Translations under genes and position numbers: made by a program | The notes under the pieces: generated by a model | Seen by the model: the letters and a program-made list of their open reading frames with translations, nothing else | Databases searched by the model: none | What the model was told of the DNA's origin: nothing | Source: Haplomitrium mnioides | Lineage: Eukaryota; Marchantiophyta; Haplomitriopsida; Calobryales | DNA: 31,204 bases | Reading direction: 5' to 3' | NCBI GenBank assembly: GCA_049999725.1 | Contig: JBNGIS010038714.1 | Coordinates: forward strand, 1-31,204 | Part shown: one piece after another, positions 9,390 through 19,038 of the stretch | Layout: every line of letters starts with the position of its first letter | How positions within the stretch are numbered: position 1 is the first letter of the stretch

Positions 9390-10125
9390 TGGCTCTAAAC
9401 TAAATTGGAGGGAGTCTCCACATAGATCTGAAAGAAAATCTTTTGGGATTCATTGAGATAATTTTCCCAAAAGACTTGGCCAAAGAGATATAGAGAAGCA
9501 ATGTCTTAAGAGCATAATTGTTTCTCACAATAGATTGCTTGCAAATGTCCCACTACAAAGAGGAATTTCATTGAGAGTAGAGTTTACAAAGGAGACATTG
9601 TAGCTAGGTCAACTAGGCATGCTAGATTTTGCAACTAAGATTTTTGAAGTTTTGGGAAGGTTTGAAATGACGAAATTAACTTTTGATGTAGCTCAGTATG
9701 TCTTTAACTCAAGGTGGATCAGAACAAAAATACAAAGGATCATCTCTTGTAGCTAATAAAAAACAACATCAAAGTCATGTTGCCACCATTTTTTATTCCT
9801 ATACAAAAGTTTTCAAACGTTATGTTGTTGGAAAATGCCCAAAGGTTAACATTGATATCTTTTGCAGCTGTGCTTGCATTTAGAGGCTTGCAAGGTTGCA
9901 TCAAAGAACCAAAAGACCTACCCTTGAATATTCCTTGGTCATTTATATGCCTTACTAAACAATTTGCTACAAGAGAAAAGCTAGACATCTTAAGGTTTAA
10001 ATGATCCAGCAACAGAGCAATTGTTTCTTTTCTTGGTCTTCTTGCTCAAGTGAATGGTGAAGATCTGAGCCCAAAGGTCAAGACACTCTCCATTGAACTC
10101 TTGAGTTAAATTGTTGATTGGAAGT
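9390..10125 (+). pseudogene. Degenerate coding-like region, function unknown
   Basis: Several stop-poor plus-strand stretches follow each other in changing frames. At 9486-9754 one reads RDIEKQCLKSIIVSHNRLL, one TAG, LGQLGMLDFATKIFEVLG and MTKLTFDVAQYVFNSRW. At 9777-10004 one reads FAAVLAFRGLQGCIKEPKD and IPWSFICLTKQFATREK. At about 10010-10110 one reads AIVSFLGLLAQVNGEDLS and KVKTLSIELLS. Composition and length suggest an old gene fragment, possibly with introns, carried inside the nested derivative. I do not recognise the family. It shares nothing with genes D or B. The 9240-9390 gap before it shows nothing. Confidence 0.3.
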
Positions 10126-10144
10126 CTTTTAGGGAAATATTCTA

Positions 10145-10720
10145 TCTTGTATTCTCATAAAAAATCCATAGAAGAAACCAAAAGAATTTGTGCTCATGTC
10201 TTGAAAAAGTGTATCAAAACAACCAATAGAAATCTAGGTAGTAGTGTAGATTTATGCATATAATTGGCAATATAGATTTCATGAAGAATTTCTACACTCA
10301 AGACTTTATAAAGCCCGTACAAGAAAGGGCTCTTGAAGACTAACTCCAAATCCCAAGCATGATGTCTTCAACATAGACAGTCTCTTTGATGTTTTCTCAT
10401 CAAAACATCTAAAGAAGAAGCTTAAAGAATTGCTGCTCATATCATGATCAAATGCAACAAAACAATAAATAGAAATCAGTGCACCTACATAGATCTCTTG
10501 CCAAATCCATGTGCTCATATACAAAAGATACTTCACAAGGGAAGCATTGTCTTTAATGTTTTCTCATCAAAATATCTAAGGAAAAAGCTTAAAAAATTGC
10601 TTCTTGCATCGCGATTGAATGCAAAAAAACAACAAATAGAAATCAATGCAAATGCATGGATTTCTTGCCAAATTCATGCGCTCATGTGCAGAGAAATTTA
10701 CAGAGGTCTTTGCAGAGCCA
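10145..10720 (+). repeat. Tandem repeat, about 167-bp unit, 2-3 copies
   Basis: GTTTTCTCATCAAAA(C/T)ATCTAA starts units at 10391 and 10558 (period 167). Each is followed by AAGCTTAAA(G/A)AATTGCT, a GATCAAATGCAA-like word, AATAGAAATCA and TTCTTGCCAAATTCATG. A weaker third copy begins near 10149 (GTATTCTCATAAAAAATCC, later CAATAGAAATCTAGG). Peptides read across this region are translations of the repeat. Between 10720 and 11250 I see no supportable gene. Confidence 0.55.
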
Positions 10721-11254
10721 CATCATGCATGGGCTCTTAAACTTCTAACTCACAACCCATGCACGCATAAGCGAGACAAAAAAACCAGAAGCCTACACGC
10801 TTATTGGGTTTGGAAAGGTAGTGCTTTGTGAAGGGGAGGGGTGCAAACAATCATGAGGCCAATGGTTGGACTTGGCAGCACTGAAAGACTATCAAAATGC
10901 CTTAGAGTTGAATTGAAAACAAATTGCAAAGAGATCCCCATTTTACCAAATATTTTTTCAATTGGTAGAAAGCCTTCTAAATGTCCCTTTTTGCTCGAGT
11001 TCTTGCAAAAAATTACAATCCTCATTGCCACTTTTTGTTTTCTCACTTTCTTTTCATTGCTCATTATTGATAAATTTCTTTTTGTATTATTACATTTTTT
11101 GCACAATTCTGCTGTACTTTTTTTGTTGGTGCGCAACATTGAGTACTATGTGCTGCTTCGATCATTACTTACTAGCATTCGTTTGCTGCTTTGACATTTG
11201 AGTATTCTTCAACTTTGTCATTGACATTGTCTGTAAGAGTACAAGCATAAGGTT

Positions 11255-11600
11255 GTGCTAGTTATAAGAAAATAGAGAGGAGTGAAGGAAGTCATAGAAG
11301 GTCACTTTTAAGGTTGAGATAAGATTACTTGCCTTCAAAGTCACTTTTAAAGCTTTAGGGTTGAATTAAAAGTGACTTGTAAGTGAAGAAAGAGGGATCA
11401 CACCCTCTTCTTTTGTATAAATAGAAGGGCTTCATAGCCCTACTCTTGATTCTAGAGTTCCTCTCAATTTGGCACTTTGGTTGCATGGCTTTAGCTAGTA
11501 TTCTTGGTTTTTGTTTGCTTATTGGCCTTGAGTTTTGTAACTCTATTAGAATTAACTTTGAGTTGTTACTTATTTGGAAGTCGATCCTTGAGTTTTTTTA
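11255..11600 (+). repeat. LTR-like dispersed repeat, copy C
   Basis: This is the best preserved copy: AGAAAATAGAGAGGAGTG, repeated TCACTTTTAA boxes, AAGTGACTTGTAAGTGAAG, AGAGGGATCACACCCTC (a short palindrome just upstream), and the TATA box TATAAATA at 11416-11423. Downstream are GGGCTTCATAGCCC (palindromic) and GAGTTCCTCTCAATTTGG. The TATA box with conserved downstream sequence points to a promoter of retroelement LTR type. It sits inside the nested derivative (8015-14083). Confidence 0.5.
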
Positions 11601-12130
11601 CATTGTGGCTTTCTTTTTTGTAGAGTGCAGGCATTTTTTGTCTTTATACAACTTTTGCCTTCAACTAGCAGAGCTTTCAAATTCTGTCTGAGATTCTTCC
11701 TTGCTTTGTGCTTGCGTTCTTCCTCTGCAAGTTTTTCAAGCTTGTTTGAATCACCTTTGCGTGAGCATTGATCAAGCTTTTGTTTTCTACAACTTACTCC
11801 CCTATTCCATTCTTCTTCAATTCGCTGACCTTCATCAATTTCTTCCTTTCTTTGAGCCACCTTTGTATGAGGATTCTTGGAGTTGAGAAAGTTGGAGGAG
11901 CTTAATTCAACTTCCATTTTTTGCTTCAAATTGCTTCAATGTTTTCTTTTATATTCAGTAGCATGCATTTATCAACTTCATTCAGCTTTGAGCATATCAA
12001 TTGAGTTTCTTTTTTGTAAAATGTAGGCAGTTTTTGTCTTTATTCAACTGTTATGTTCAAGCAATAAAGTATTTCAACTCCTATGTGAGCTTTTTCCTCA
12101 CTTTGTGTGAGCATTCTTTGAGTCGCAGAG
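11590..12130 (+). repeat. Duplicated block inside nested derivative
   Basis: TTTCTTTTTTGTAGAGTGCAGGCATTTTTTGTC at about 11609 recurs as TTTCTTTTTTGTAAAATGTAGGCAGTTTTTGTC at about 12006. Each copy is followed by TTTAT(A/T)CAACT, then a CTTTGTG(C/T)..GC.TTCTTTGAG-like stretch (words broken here to short blocks). The period is about 400 bp. No gene is supportable here. The pyrimidine-rich plus strand yields only low-complexity antisense reading frames. From 12130 to 13375 I see no gene, repeat or site I can support. Confidence 0.4.
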
Positions 12131-13374
12131 CTTCAATGCGACTAGTGTACACTTTGTCGGCTTCAATGCTCAACAAACAGTAATGGAATATTTGTCAGTT
12201 GACAGATTTTGGTAGCACTATCTTTTCCCATGGTTCCACCAAATCAATTGCAAAATGTTGTAGCATATCTTGATTGCAAATTTGTGAAATAATTTTGGCC
12301 ATCACATCGAAAATTGATCAAAGCACAAGTGGTGGCTCAAAGCAACTTGACGAGCTATGATCCTCCTCTCTTCAATTCTCAGAGAGCCTTGATTATTTAG
12401 TGAGCTTTGATTTCTCTATAACCTTGGATGTCTCTGGTCCAGTGAGGTTGGATTGAGGATTCTAATTCTCAGTGAGCTCTGGCGGCAAGCTTTGTAGACA
12501 ACGTCACTAGCGTTTTCTTGTTGTACTTCTACTCAAAGATGGCAGACAATGCAGTGTAGCAAAGAGAAGAGCATATGAGCGATTGAGAAGCAGCCTATTT
12601 GGCAGTGCATGTCCTTCCTCAATCTTGCTCACAATAGCATACTACAACAATGAATAGGGTGGTGTCAAAAGATCTGATCTTACAAGATTGATACACTGTA
12701 CAAGCAGGAAAATATGTCTCTCAAACAGAAGCACTCCTCTTTTCAATGTGAAATCCATTCACAATAGCAAGCTTGAACACAATGGACTCTGAACTATCAT
12801 AACACGCTTAACTTCTTGAAAACATTTTCTTGAGCTACAACTTCTTGCAAAAATCTCATGTAAAGCCCAATGACATTGCAAACTAAATTCAAGGACAATT
12901 TTTCCTAGAATGAGATTTCTTCTAAGATGAACTAAACAAACTCTATAATTTGATACACAAAACCCAAAAAATTGAGAGATTAGAGCACTACTTGTTGGGC
13001 TCATTGCTCTTAATATTAAGTGTGGCAATACAAAAAGCTTATGTTAATTAGATTGTTTGGGTTACCGAGAGCTTCCAAAACTCAACACTCTACTATCTGC
13101 ATTCTTTCTTTCTTCTTCAAGTTTACATTTGCTGGCCATAGCACTCTCTCTGGCATTGTAAATGTCTTTTGATGACTTCCATTGAACAACCATAAATTTC
13201 ACTGTGTGCATAAAAATTGAACATCATGATGTCACGAAAGGTGTATAGGCTTAGTTATAAAGTTCTCAACGAGTTTGGAAGCTTTTGATCTCTATGCAGA
13301 CTTTCTTATTATAGTAAGCCAAACAAACATATCCTCAAATTCATAAAAAAAATCTTTTATATGAGCACAATTGC

Positions 13375-14083
13375 TTCAATTCCTATTCATTGTCCATACA
13401 CGTATGAGCTTTAGTGGTTCACACGCGCATAGGCTTTAGCAGTCTATGTGTGTATGGGCTTTAGCAGTTCATGTACGCATGAGCTTTAGTAGTCCATGCG
13501 TGCATGGGCTTCGGTAGTATATGCACGTATGAGCTTCAACAACCCATGTGTGCATACGTAGGGTTCGGATTCAAAGTTCATGCATTCATGAGCTTCAGCA
13601 TTCCACCTATACATGAGCTTTAATATTCCATGTGCACATGAGCTTTAGCAGCCCATATGTGCATAAGCTCTAGGGCTACAATTAAAAGCTCATGTGCATA
13701 TAAGTGTCTCTTTTTGATTAAATATTTTTCTAATAAAATTTAAATGTTTTGATCAATTTTTGGAATTAAAAATATTATTATTAAACTTGAAAATATTTAA
13801 CAACAATTTTCTTGTACATTTAGTATATATTCTATCTGGTGATGCTGATCTTTTTTAAAGAAGATATTTTAAGAGAATTTTTGATAAAATTCTTAATAAT
13901 TTTCTTTAATACAATGCCCACGTGAAATCAGCAATTTGGATGTAAGAAATTACATTTTTCTTACAAAAAAATATTACTATAGTCAAATCGGTGTTTTTTA
14001 TGCTCAAATTTTAAAATTGGTTTTTTGAAATGCCAAATGAACATGAACTTAGTAGTGGTTCTTGGTTCAAAGTAGCGAATGTT
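13375..14083 (+). repeat. Right subterminal region and right TIR of nested derivative
   Basis: It starts with about a dozen 25-bp units (GCTTTAGCAGTCCATGCG then TGCATGG-type). About 340 bp of AT-rich sequence follows (CTTGTACATTTAGTATATATTC, AAAATTGGTTTTTTGAAATG), and it ends with the terminal motif at 14045-14077. The same three-part layout and the same sequence landmarks occur at 26710-27296 at the right end of the complete copy. That match supports calling it a right terminus rather than an unrelated repeat. Confidence 0.65.
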
Positions 14084-14489
14084 TGCAAAGCTCTACATCA
14101 AAGTCAAAGCACACTAAAGTTTTCAAGTTTTGCATCAAAGTTCATGCAAACAATAGATTATGTAGTCGATTTGGGCAGAAGCTTTAACTATACCAAAAAT
14201 AATACCCAAACATTAAAGTCTTATGGAAAACATAAGAGAAAGAAAGAATATCATTATATTTTGGACAAAAAAACATTTCACAAACCAAATGAAGATTATG
14301 ATTAAATCTTTAAGTTTCATTTGCAAAAAATAAAAATTAACTTGGAATCTTTTACACTAAAAAGCTCAAGGTGGCATATAAATTCAAGAAATTTCTTGAA
14401 TGACATTCTCAAGTACTTTGTAGAAAAATTAACTTAAATTACAACATAGATTGAAAGTAGAAAATAAACAATGGGATTCCTTAATGGCT
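14084..14489. repeat. Element 1 subterminal remainder and gene D 3' flank
   Basis: It matches 18710-19038 in the complete copy through AGTCAAAGCACACT, GATTA..TAGTCGATTT, ATTTTGGA.AA.AAA, CAAACCAAATGAA, AGCTCAAGGTGGCA.ATAAATTCA and ATTCTCAA.TACTTT. It is the continuation of the subterminal block broken at 8014, now leading into gene D's C-terminus on the minus strand. An open frame that runs from 14030 across the TIR boundary into this block is chimeric and not a gene. Confidence 0.6.
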
Positions 14490-17290
14490 TTAGTCACTCG
14501 TATTGACTTCTTCAGATTCAGTCTTAGAAGATTCATCAAGATTAACATGGTATGTCTCAACGTTGATAATGTTGATTGAATCACTTTCAAACACATTTGA
14601 ATTGATTGCTTTCTGTATTTCATACTCAAATATATTTGATTTAATGGTAGTTAGAGTGGTCTTCCTCAATTGGTTATTTTGTGTGAGAAGAAAATCAAAA
14701 GACAAAATTGTGAGTTGTGTGACATCAAGTACATCAATATGTAGCTTGGATTTGCATTTCCCTTTTGTTGCTGCCATTTCTTTTGGAAAGTAATGTTCAA
14801 AAAATGCATCCTTAGCCTAATAAGCAAACCAATGAACACGTACTTGTTTTGGGTTGGGAGGTTCTTCCTCATCAAATGACAAAATTTTGAGGACTTTGGC
14901 AATCCAAAAACGATCTGTCGTTTGGATTATATGATCCAACAATGCAAATAACTATTTTGGCTTTCACCTCATGTAGGTTGCTAAATTAATGCCCGTACTG
15001 AGCATGATATGAAACAGCCCCTTCTCGTAGTCTAGGTGCTCTATCATAGATTGCTCGACGTGTAGAAAGTATATGTTCTATCGGAACATTTTCCTCTATG
15101 TGTTGAGTATCCAATTGAGAACTTAGACGAACATTTTGAGAATCATTACAAGTATTTGTCGGTTGTGAAGGTGGAAACGTAAATTATGCTTTGAGTCCTC
15201 ATCTTTTTCTTTCAAGGATGTAAGCCACAATTTCTTGTTAGGCAAGGAAAAAGTCATTCCAACATTGAATATTGGAATTTGTAAAGAATTTGTAGTAGTT
15301 CTTACTTATATTGTCTTTTATTACAAAGACCACTTTCTCTATGTCAGCTTCTCTTTCTTCCTTTTGAGACCATTTGATTTTAGAATATGTCTTCAATATT
15401 AACTTAAAATTTTCTCTATCCACTTTATGTAGATACTTAAGTTGACAAATACCATCTGAAGGTAACCAAAATTCATGTGTTGAAAATTGTTTGCTCCAAA
15501 TCTTTGCCTTCAAATCACTCAACTTGAGCTTGAATTGTTGATTAAAGGCAATATCATACATCCTTCAACATAGAGAGGGACGTTGTTGTAGAAACAATTT
15601 GAAATCCCAAGTCTACATCAAAATAGTTACTTGTGGTTTAGGATTATAAGACAATTGTAGTGCCTTACTAAGACTCGTTATGGTGAAAGCTTTGACACGC
15701 TTCAAATGTTTCAAGAATTTGATGAACATTTGATTGATTTGATCATGAGTATGGTTGATCATGAGAAATACGACCTTGATTATTTGGAAAACATTCTTGC
15801 GATAAGGAGACTAAAATATCCAAATAAGATGGAATCTTATTCTCTCGTGTTGTATTGTCCAATTGAAAATACAAGGTGGGAGGCAGCGGCTTTTCAAAGT
15901 CATATAATATTCTATTTAGTACTATAACTTTCAAATTGGAGTTACTTCTCAAGTTTCCGTAGGTTAAAAAGACCCTTGAAGAAAAAGCATGATGAATATT
16001 AACAAAGCAAAAAGCAATCAATTCAAATATGTTTAGCTTTAATTTCACTGCATTGTTTCAAAACACCAAAATATGTAAATATTTCAGTGAAACATGTCCT
16101 GATGTCTCAAATTTCAAAAGATAACTTGAGGCGCAAAAAATATTCAAAGTAGCTTTAACAAATGTTGGAACAAAAGAGGTGAAAATTAAAAAGAATGATT
16201 AAAAGTCTAGTTTGTACCATTTAAATATAAGAGAATTAGAATAACATTCACATTAACTAGGTGACTTTAAAGAAACAAAGACCGCTTAGTACTTGTCTTT
16301 GACGAAACATGCCAAAGAGATATCATATGAGAAAAACAAGATTTGCGCCATTGGACACTAACTAGAACTTCTATTTCAATGCTATCATTGACTCTATATG
16401 CACATATGATTCAAAGAAACAATAATCGTTCCTATGCACACATATGATCAAAAGCAACAACATCAATATCTTGGCTTGCTTTGACTGTAGTCACAATTGG
16501 AATTGAAAAAAACAAGAGAAAAATATATATGCGCATACAGTCACAAACATCATAAACAGTTCTTGATCTCATTTATCTTGGGTTGGGTCTTAGATTAAAA
16601 GCAACAATGGCAAAACTTGATGCAAAACTAAGGTCACAACCAACAATTACAACAATTTCCATGCTTTATTTGACTCTCAACATGCTTTGGATTCAAACTA
16701 AAGCAATATACCTTATGCAAGCATAGAGTCTTATCTGAAAACTCCAATTGCTATAGTGTTTTTTAACTCAAACCTGATTTAAAAAACAACTTAACAAAAC
16801 CAATATCTTGTTGCACTAAGTTTTAGTAAGCTTAACATTTTCAAAACTAATCCATGACTCTAGTAAAAATAGCATCATAATGTCCTCAAGTTTCAAAATG
16901 GAAGAAATTTGTTACTTTTGTCAGACTCCAAGACAAATTTTTCCTGCAACGATTTTATTTCTTCACAAGTTCACAAATAGCAAATCTATTGCGTTTTGGA
17001 ATTTTAAGATTTGGAAAATGCGCTCTTTAATTTTTTGTACCAAAAAAACTCATAATGGAATTGGGATCTTTCTCTTTCAAATAAGTTGTATAATAGTCAT
17101 AAACTGCCTATTTTGTAAAATTATATGGTAATTTATAAGTTTTGTGAGTGGGTATTCTCTCACAATGTCATTGGGAAAAACAATCCATTCATTCATACAC
17201 AAATACTCCTTTAGCAAATAATTCTCTATTTCAAAAATTGCCTGTAAGATTTGCATTCTTGAGACTTTGAATCCTTTGGATTCTATCATT
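14490..17290 (-). pseudogene. Gene D copy 1: DUF7869-like transposon protein, N-terminus lost
   Basis: Read on the minus strand, the sequence begins at RIQRI(Q) near 17290. It continues through the Cys block and a donor site (AAA|GTAACA near 16902) to an intron of about 0.9 kb. The core exon (about 15990-15238) contains LKVIVLNRILYDFEKPLPP, FQLDNTTRENK, then in shifted frame LFGYFSLLIAR, FLMINHTHDQINQMF, FLKHLKRVKAFTITSLSKAL, TWDFKLFLQ and FNQQFKLKLSDLKAKIW. LDNTTRENK with HTH.QI.QMF is the signature I associate with the DUF7869 family of TE-linked proteins. The usual VGHTHEDID reads INHTHDQIN here. The C-terminus has FSNLHEVKAKIVICIVGS, AKVL-like and VHWF-like bits, and ends VNTSD. There are about five stops and several frameshifts. 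The N-terminal 1.2 kb present in other copies is missing at an abrupt junction with gene B sequence. Confidence 0.75.
16060..16880 (-). other. Intron of gene D copy 1
   Basis: This AT-rich stretch lies between the N-terminal exon (donor near 16902) and the core exon (possible acceptor TTTTTCTTCAAG near 15977). It contains scattered TATGCACATATGA and ATATGCGCATACA words, the decayed form of the family's palindromic unit. The complete copy has the matching sequence at about 19740-20400. No gene is seen in it. Confidence 0.5.
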
Positions 17291-17295
17291 CCCTA

Positions 17296-17433
17296 GAGAT
17301 AGAAAGCATGAGGGTAGGATGCAAGAGTGCGGGCCTGGTCTTGATATTCAAGAGCTTCTTTGACCTCATATCTCCTTTGCCCTTTCGCAGCGGTTGTCAA
17401 TGTTTTGGCAAGCTGCCGTTTGAACGTTTTGTC
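17296..17433 (-). pseudogene. Gene B, outer copy, exon 3 fragment
   Basis: On the minus strand a polypyrimidine tract ends in GTACAACAG, and the exon starts GACAAAACG. It reads KTFKRQLAKTLTTAAKGQRR. The same exon in the complete copy (from 25217) reads KMFKRQLAKKLIVVAKGQKK after GTGTACAG. This fragment also has EVKEALEYQDQARTLASYP, part of which the complete copy has lost. It is cut at about 17296, where gene D copy 1 begins. Its upstream exons lie 10 kb away at 27451-29594, on the same strand. A complete TIR element sits in the intron between them. Confidence 0.75.
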
Positions 17434-17485
17434 CTGTTGTACAGAGCATAGAGAAAAAAATAAGAGGAGAAAATAAAACAAAAAC

Positions 17486-17490
17486 CTTGA
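17486..17490 (+). other. Candidate target-site duplication, left copy
   Basis: CTTGA stands directly left of the element's first bases (AAAGCCGCTACTTTG). The same five bases follow its right end at 27297-27301. Removing the element plus one copy restores a plausible outer-intron sequence. Five bases can match by chance. Confidence 0.4.
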
Positions 17491-17530
17491 AAAGCCGCTA
17501 CTTTGAACCAAGAACAAGCTACTCAAAACA
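17491..17530 (-). repeat. Left terminal inverted repeat
   Basis: The strand reads GCCGCTACTTTGAACC, AAGAACAAGCTACTC. It is inverted relative to 27255-27296 with a few mismatches. CCGCTACT and GCTACT recur 18 bp apart within the repeat, the spacing also seen at positions 20-59 and 14045-14077. Confidence 0.65.
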
Positions 17531-18720
17531 AGAATTTTTTTTAAAAGGAAAAAAGCATAGTTTTTAATCTCAAAAAAAAAAGACAACAAGGTTGTTTTTG
17601 AAAAATAAAACTATGTGAGTTTTTGAGCTTCATTTTTTGTCATTTGAACAACCATGACCAAAAGAGAATCAATTTCATTATCCAAAATCAATCAATATTC
17701 TTGGTTTTTATGAAAACTAAAAATTTCTCAAAATCGATGAAAAGTATAAAAATTATGGTATGTTTTTATAAGAAACTTGCATTTATCATTGATTACATTT
17801 TAAAGCTCAAAAATTGAAATATACATTAGAATAAGTTATTTTGAAGTAAGTTTGGTTGCACAAACTCTGTGTGTGCATAGACATGGTGCTTCTTGAAACT
17901 TTTCTTTTGGAAAAAAAATAGAAAACACGAGAAAAATACCCAAGCGGACTAGAAATCAAGAGAAAGAGTTTGGAATCATAAGGCACAAAAACCAACAACA
18001 CGAAACATTTCATACCTTTTGAAGCTCTATTTTCAAGTTCAAGCAAGAAGGAATCTTTCTTTTATAGTTAAAAATCTATTAGCGCAAAGGTTAAAGTGGG
18101 AATATTTTAGAAGGTTTGAGCAATTCAAAACCCTTTATAACTTAGAGAATCATATATACAAAAGAGTCATAGTTCAAAATCAAAAAGGCAGTGGCTTTAC
18201 AGATTTATTTAAGAGTGTAAACAATCTATATTTCCAAGTTTTTGACATGAGTCTACCAAACAAAAGCCTTCAAGTTCTACATGAGAGTCTTTGAGCAAAG
18301 TAGAATCTAAACTCTACGCGGTAGTCTTTGTGTGTGGAAGCTTGAGGGTTGTATATCAACATAAGTATGTATGGAAGGCTTGGATTTCCACAGGAAAGTC
18401 TATGTGTGCATAGGAATCCAAGCTCAACATCTAGACAATCGACACAAAAGTCCATATGCGTATCAAAATCCAAACTCAACATCTAAACACTCGGCAACAA
18501 AGACTATGTTGAACCTCGGTTTTACGTTCAGAGCATAGTCTTTGCAAGCAAGAGGTTTCGAGTTGCGTATCAAAGTCTATGTACGTATAGGGTTCATACT
18601 TTTACAACTGAGTGTATATTCGCTAATGGTTCCATTTTTTGCAACAAATTGTAGGCACACTAAAAATTCCATTTTCCGATTTGGAATCTAAAAGCAAAGC
18701 GTATACAAAGCATTAAATCT
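17531..18720 (+). repeat. Left subterminal region with palindromic minisatellite
   Basis: About 600 bp of AT-rich sequence (TCAAAAAAAAAAGACAAC, GAGTTTTTGAGCTTCATTTT, ACCCAAGCGGACTAGAAATC) is followed by 40-50 bp units built on AAAGTCTATGTGTGCATAGG with words such as CAACTTCCACA and TTCCGAGTT. It is the third copy of the block at 6868-8014 and 8015-9240. It runs without a break into gene D's 3' flank (18710-19038), which gives the uninterrupted reference for the split copy at 8014/14084. Confidence 0.65.
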
Positions 18721-19038
18721 GAGTCAAAGCACACTGATGTGTCCTTACAAGCAAAAGATTAAGTAGTCAATTTAGGCATATGCTTCAGTGATACCAAAAC
18801 ATTAAACTCTACTAGCAAGCAATAAAGAAGGCAAAAATATATGTACATTTTGGATAAGAAAATATTTTACAAACCAAATGAAAATATTAACTAAAGATTC
18901 AAATTTCATTCATAGAGAATAATAATCAATTTGGAATGATTTACATTAAGAAGTTCAAGGTGGCAGATAAATTCAACAAATTCCTTCATAACATTCTCAA
19001 ATACTTTATAAAGTAATAATTTTCAATTACAATATAAA

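Larger units (their letters stand above)
8015..14083 (+). mobile_element. Nested TIR-element derivative (6.07 kb) with unrelated cargo
   Basis: The left end near 8021 (CACTACTTTGAACCATAAAC) and the right end near 14077 (GTTCTTGGTTCAAAGTAGCG) are inverted copies of the family terminus. The bases on either side, ..AAGAGTAAAAAGGGTAC and TGCAAAGCTCTACATC.., join to match an uninterrupted sequence at 18690-18730 (GTATACAAAGCATTAAATC then GAGTCAAAGCACACT). That is direct evidence of insertion into element 1. Subterminal regions flank an interior (about 9240-13375) that has no gene D or gene B sequence. It looks like a non-autonomous derivative that picked up other DNA. The exact target duplication is unclear (TAC/TGC at most). 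Confidence 0.6.

Noticed and set aside
10801-11194. Overlapping open frames of 112 and 117 codons on opposite strands
   Set aside because: No motif on either strand, composition follows base bias, and no second copy supports coding.
11570-11929. Minus-strand frame rich in Lys, Glu and Ser
   Set aside because: It is antisense to a pyrimidine-rich tract within a duplicated non-coding block; low complexity explains the length.
14030-14305. Open frame of 91 codons on the plus strand
   Set aside because: It starts in the right TIR of one element and continues into the subterminal block of another, so it is a chance frame across a junction.
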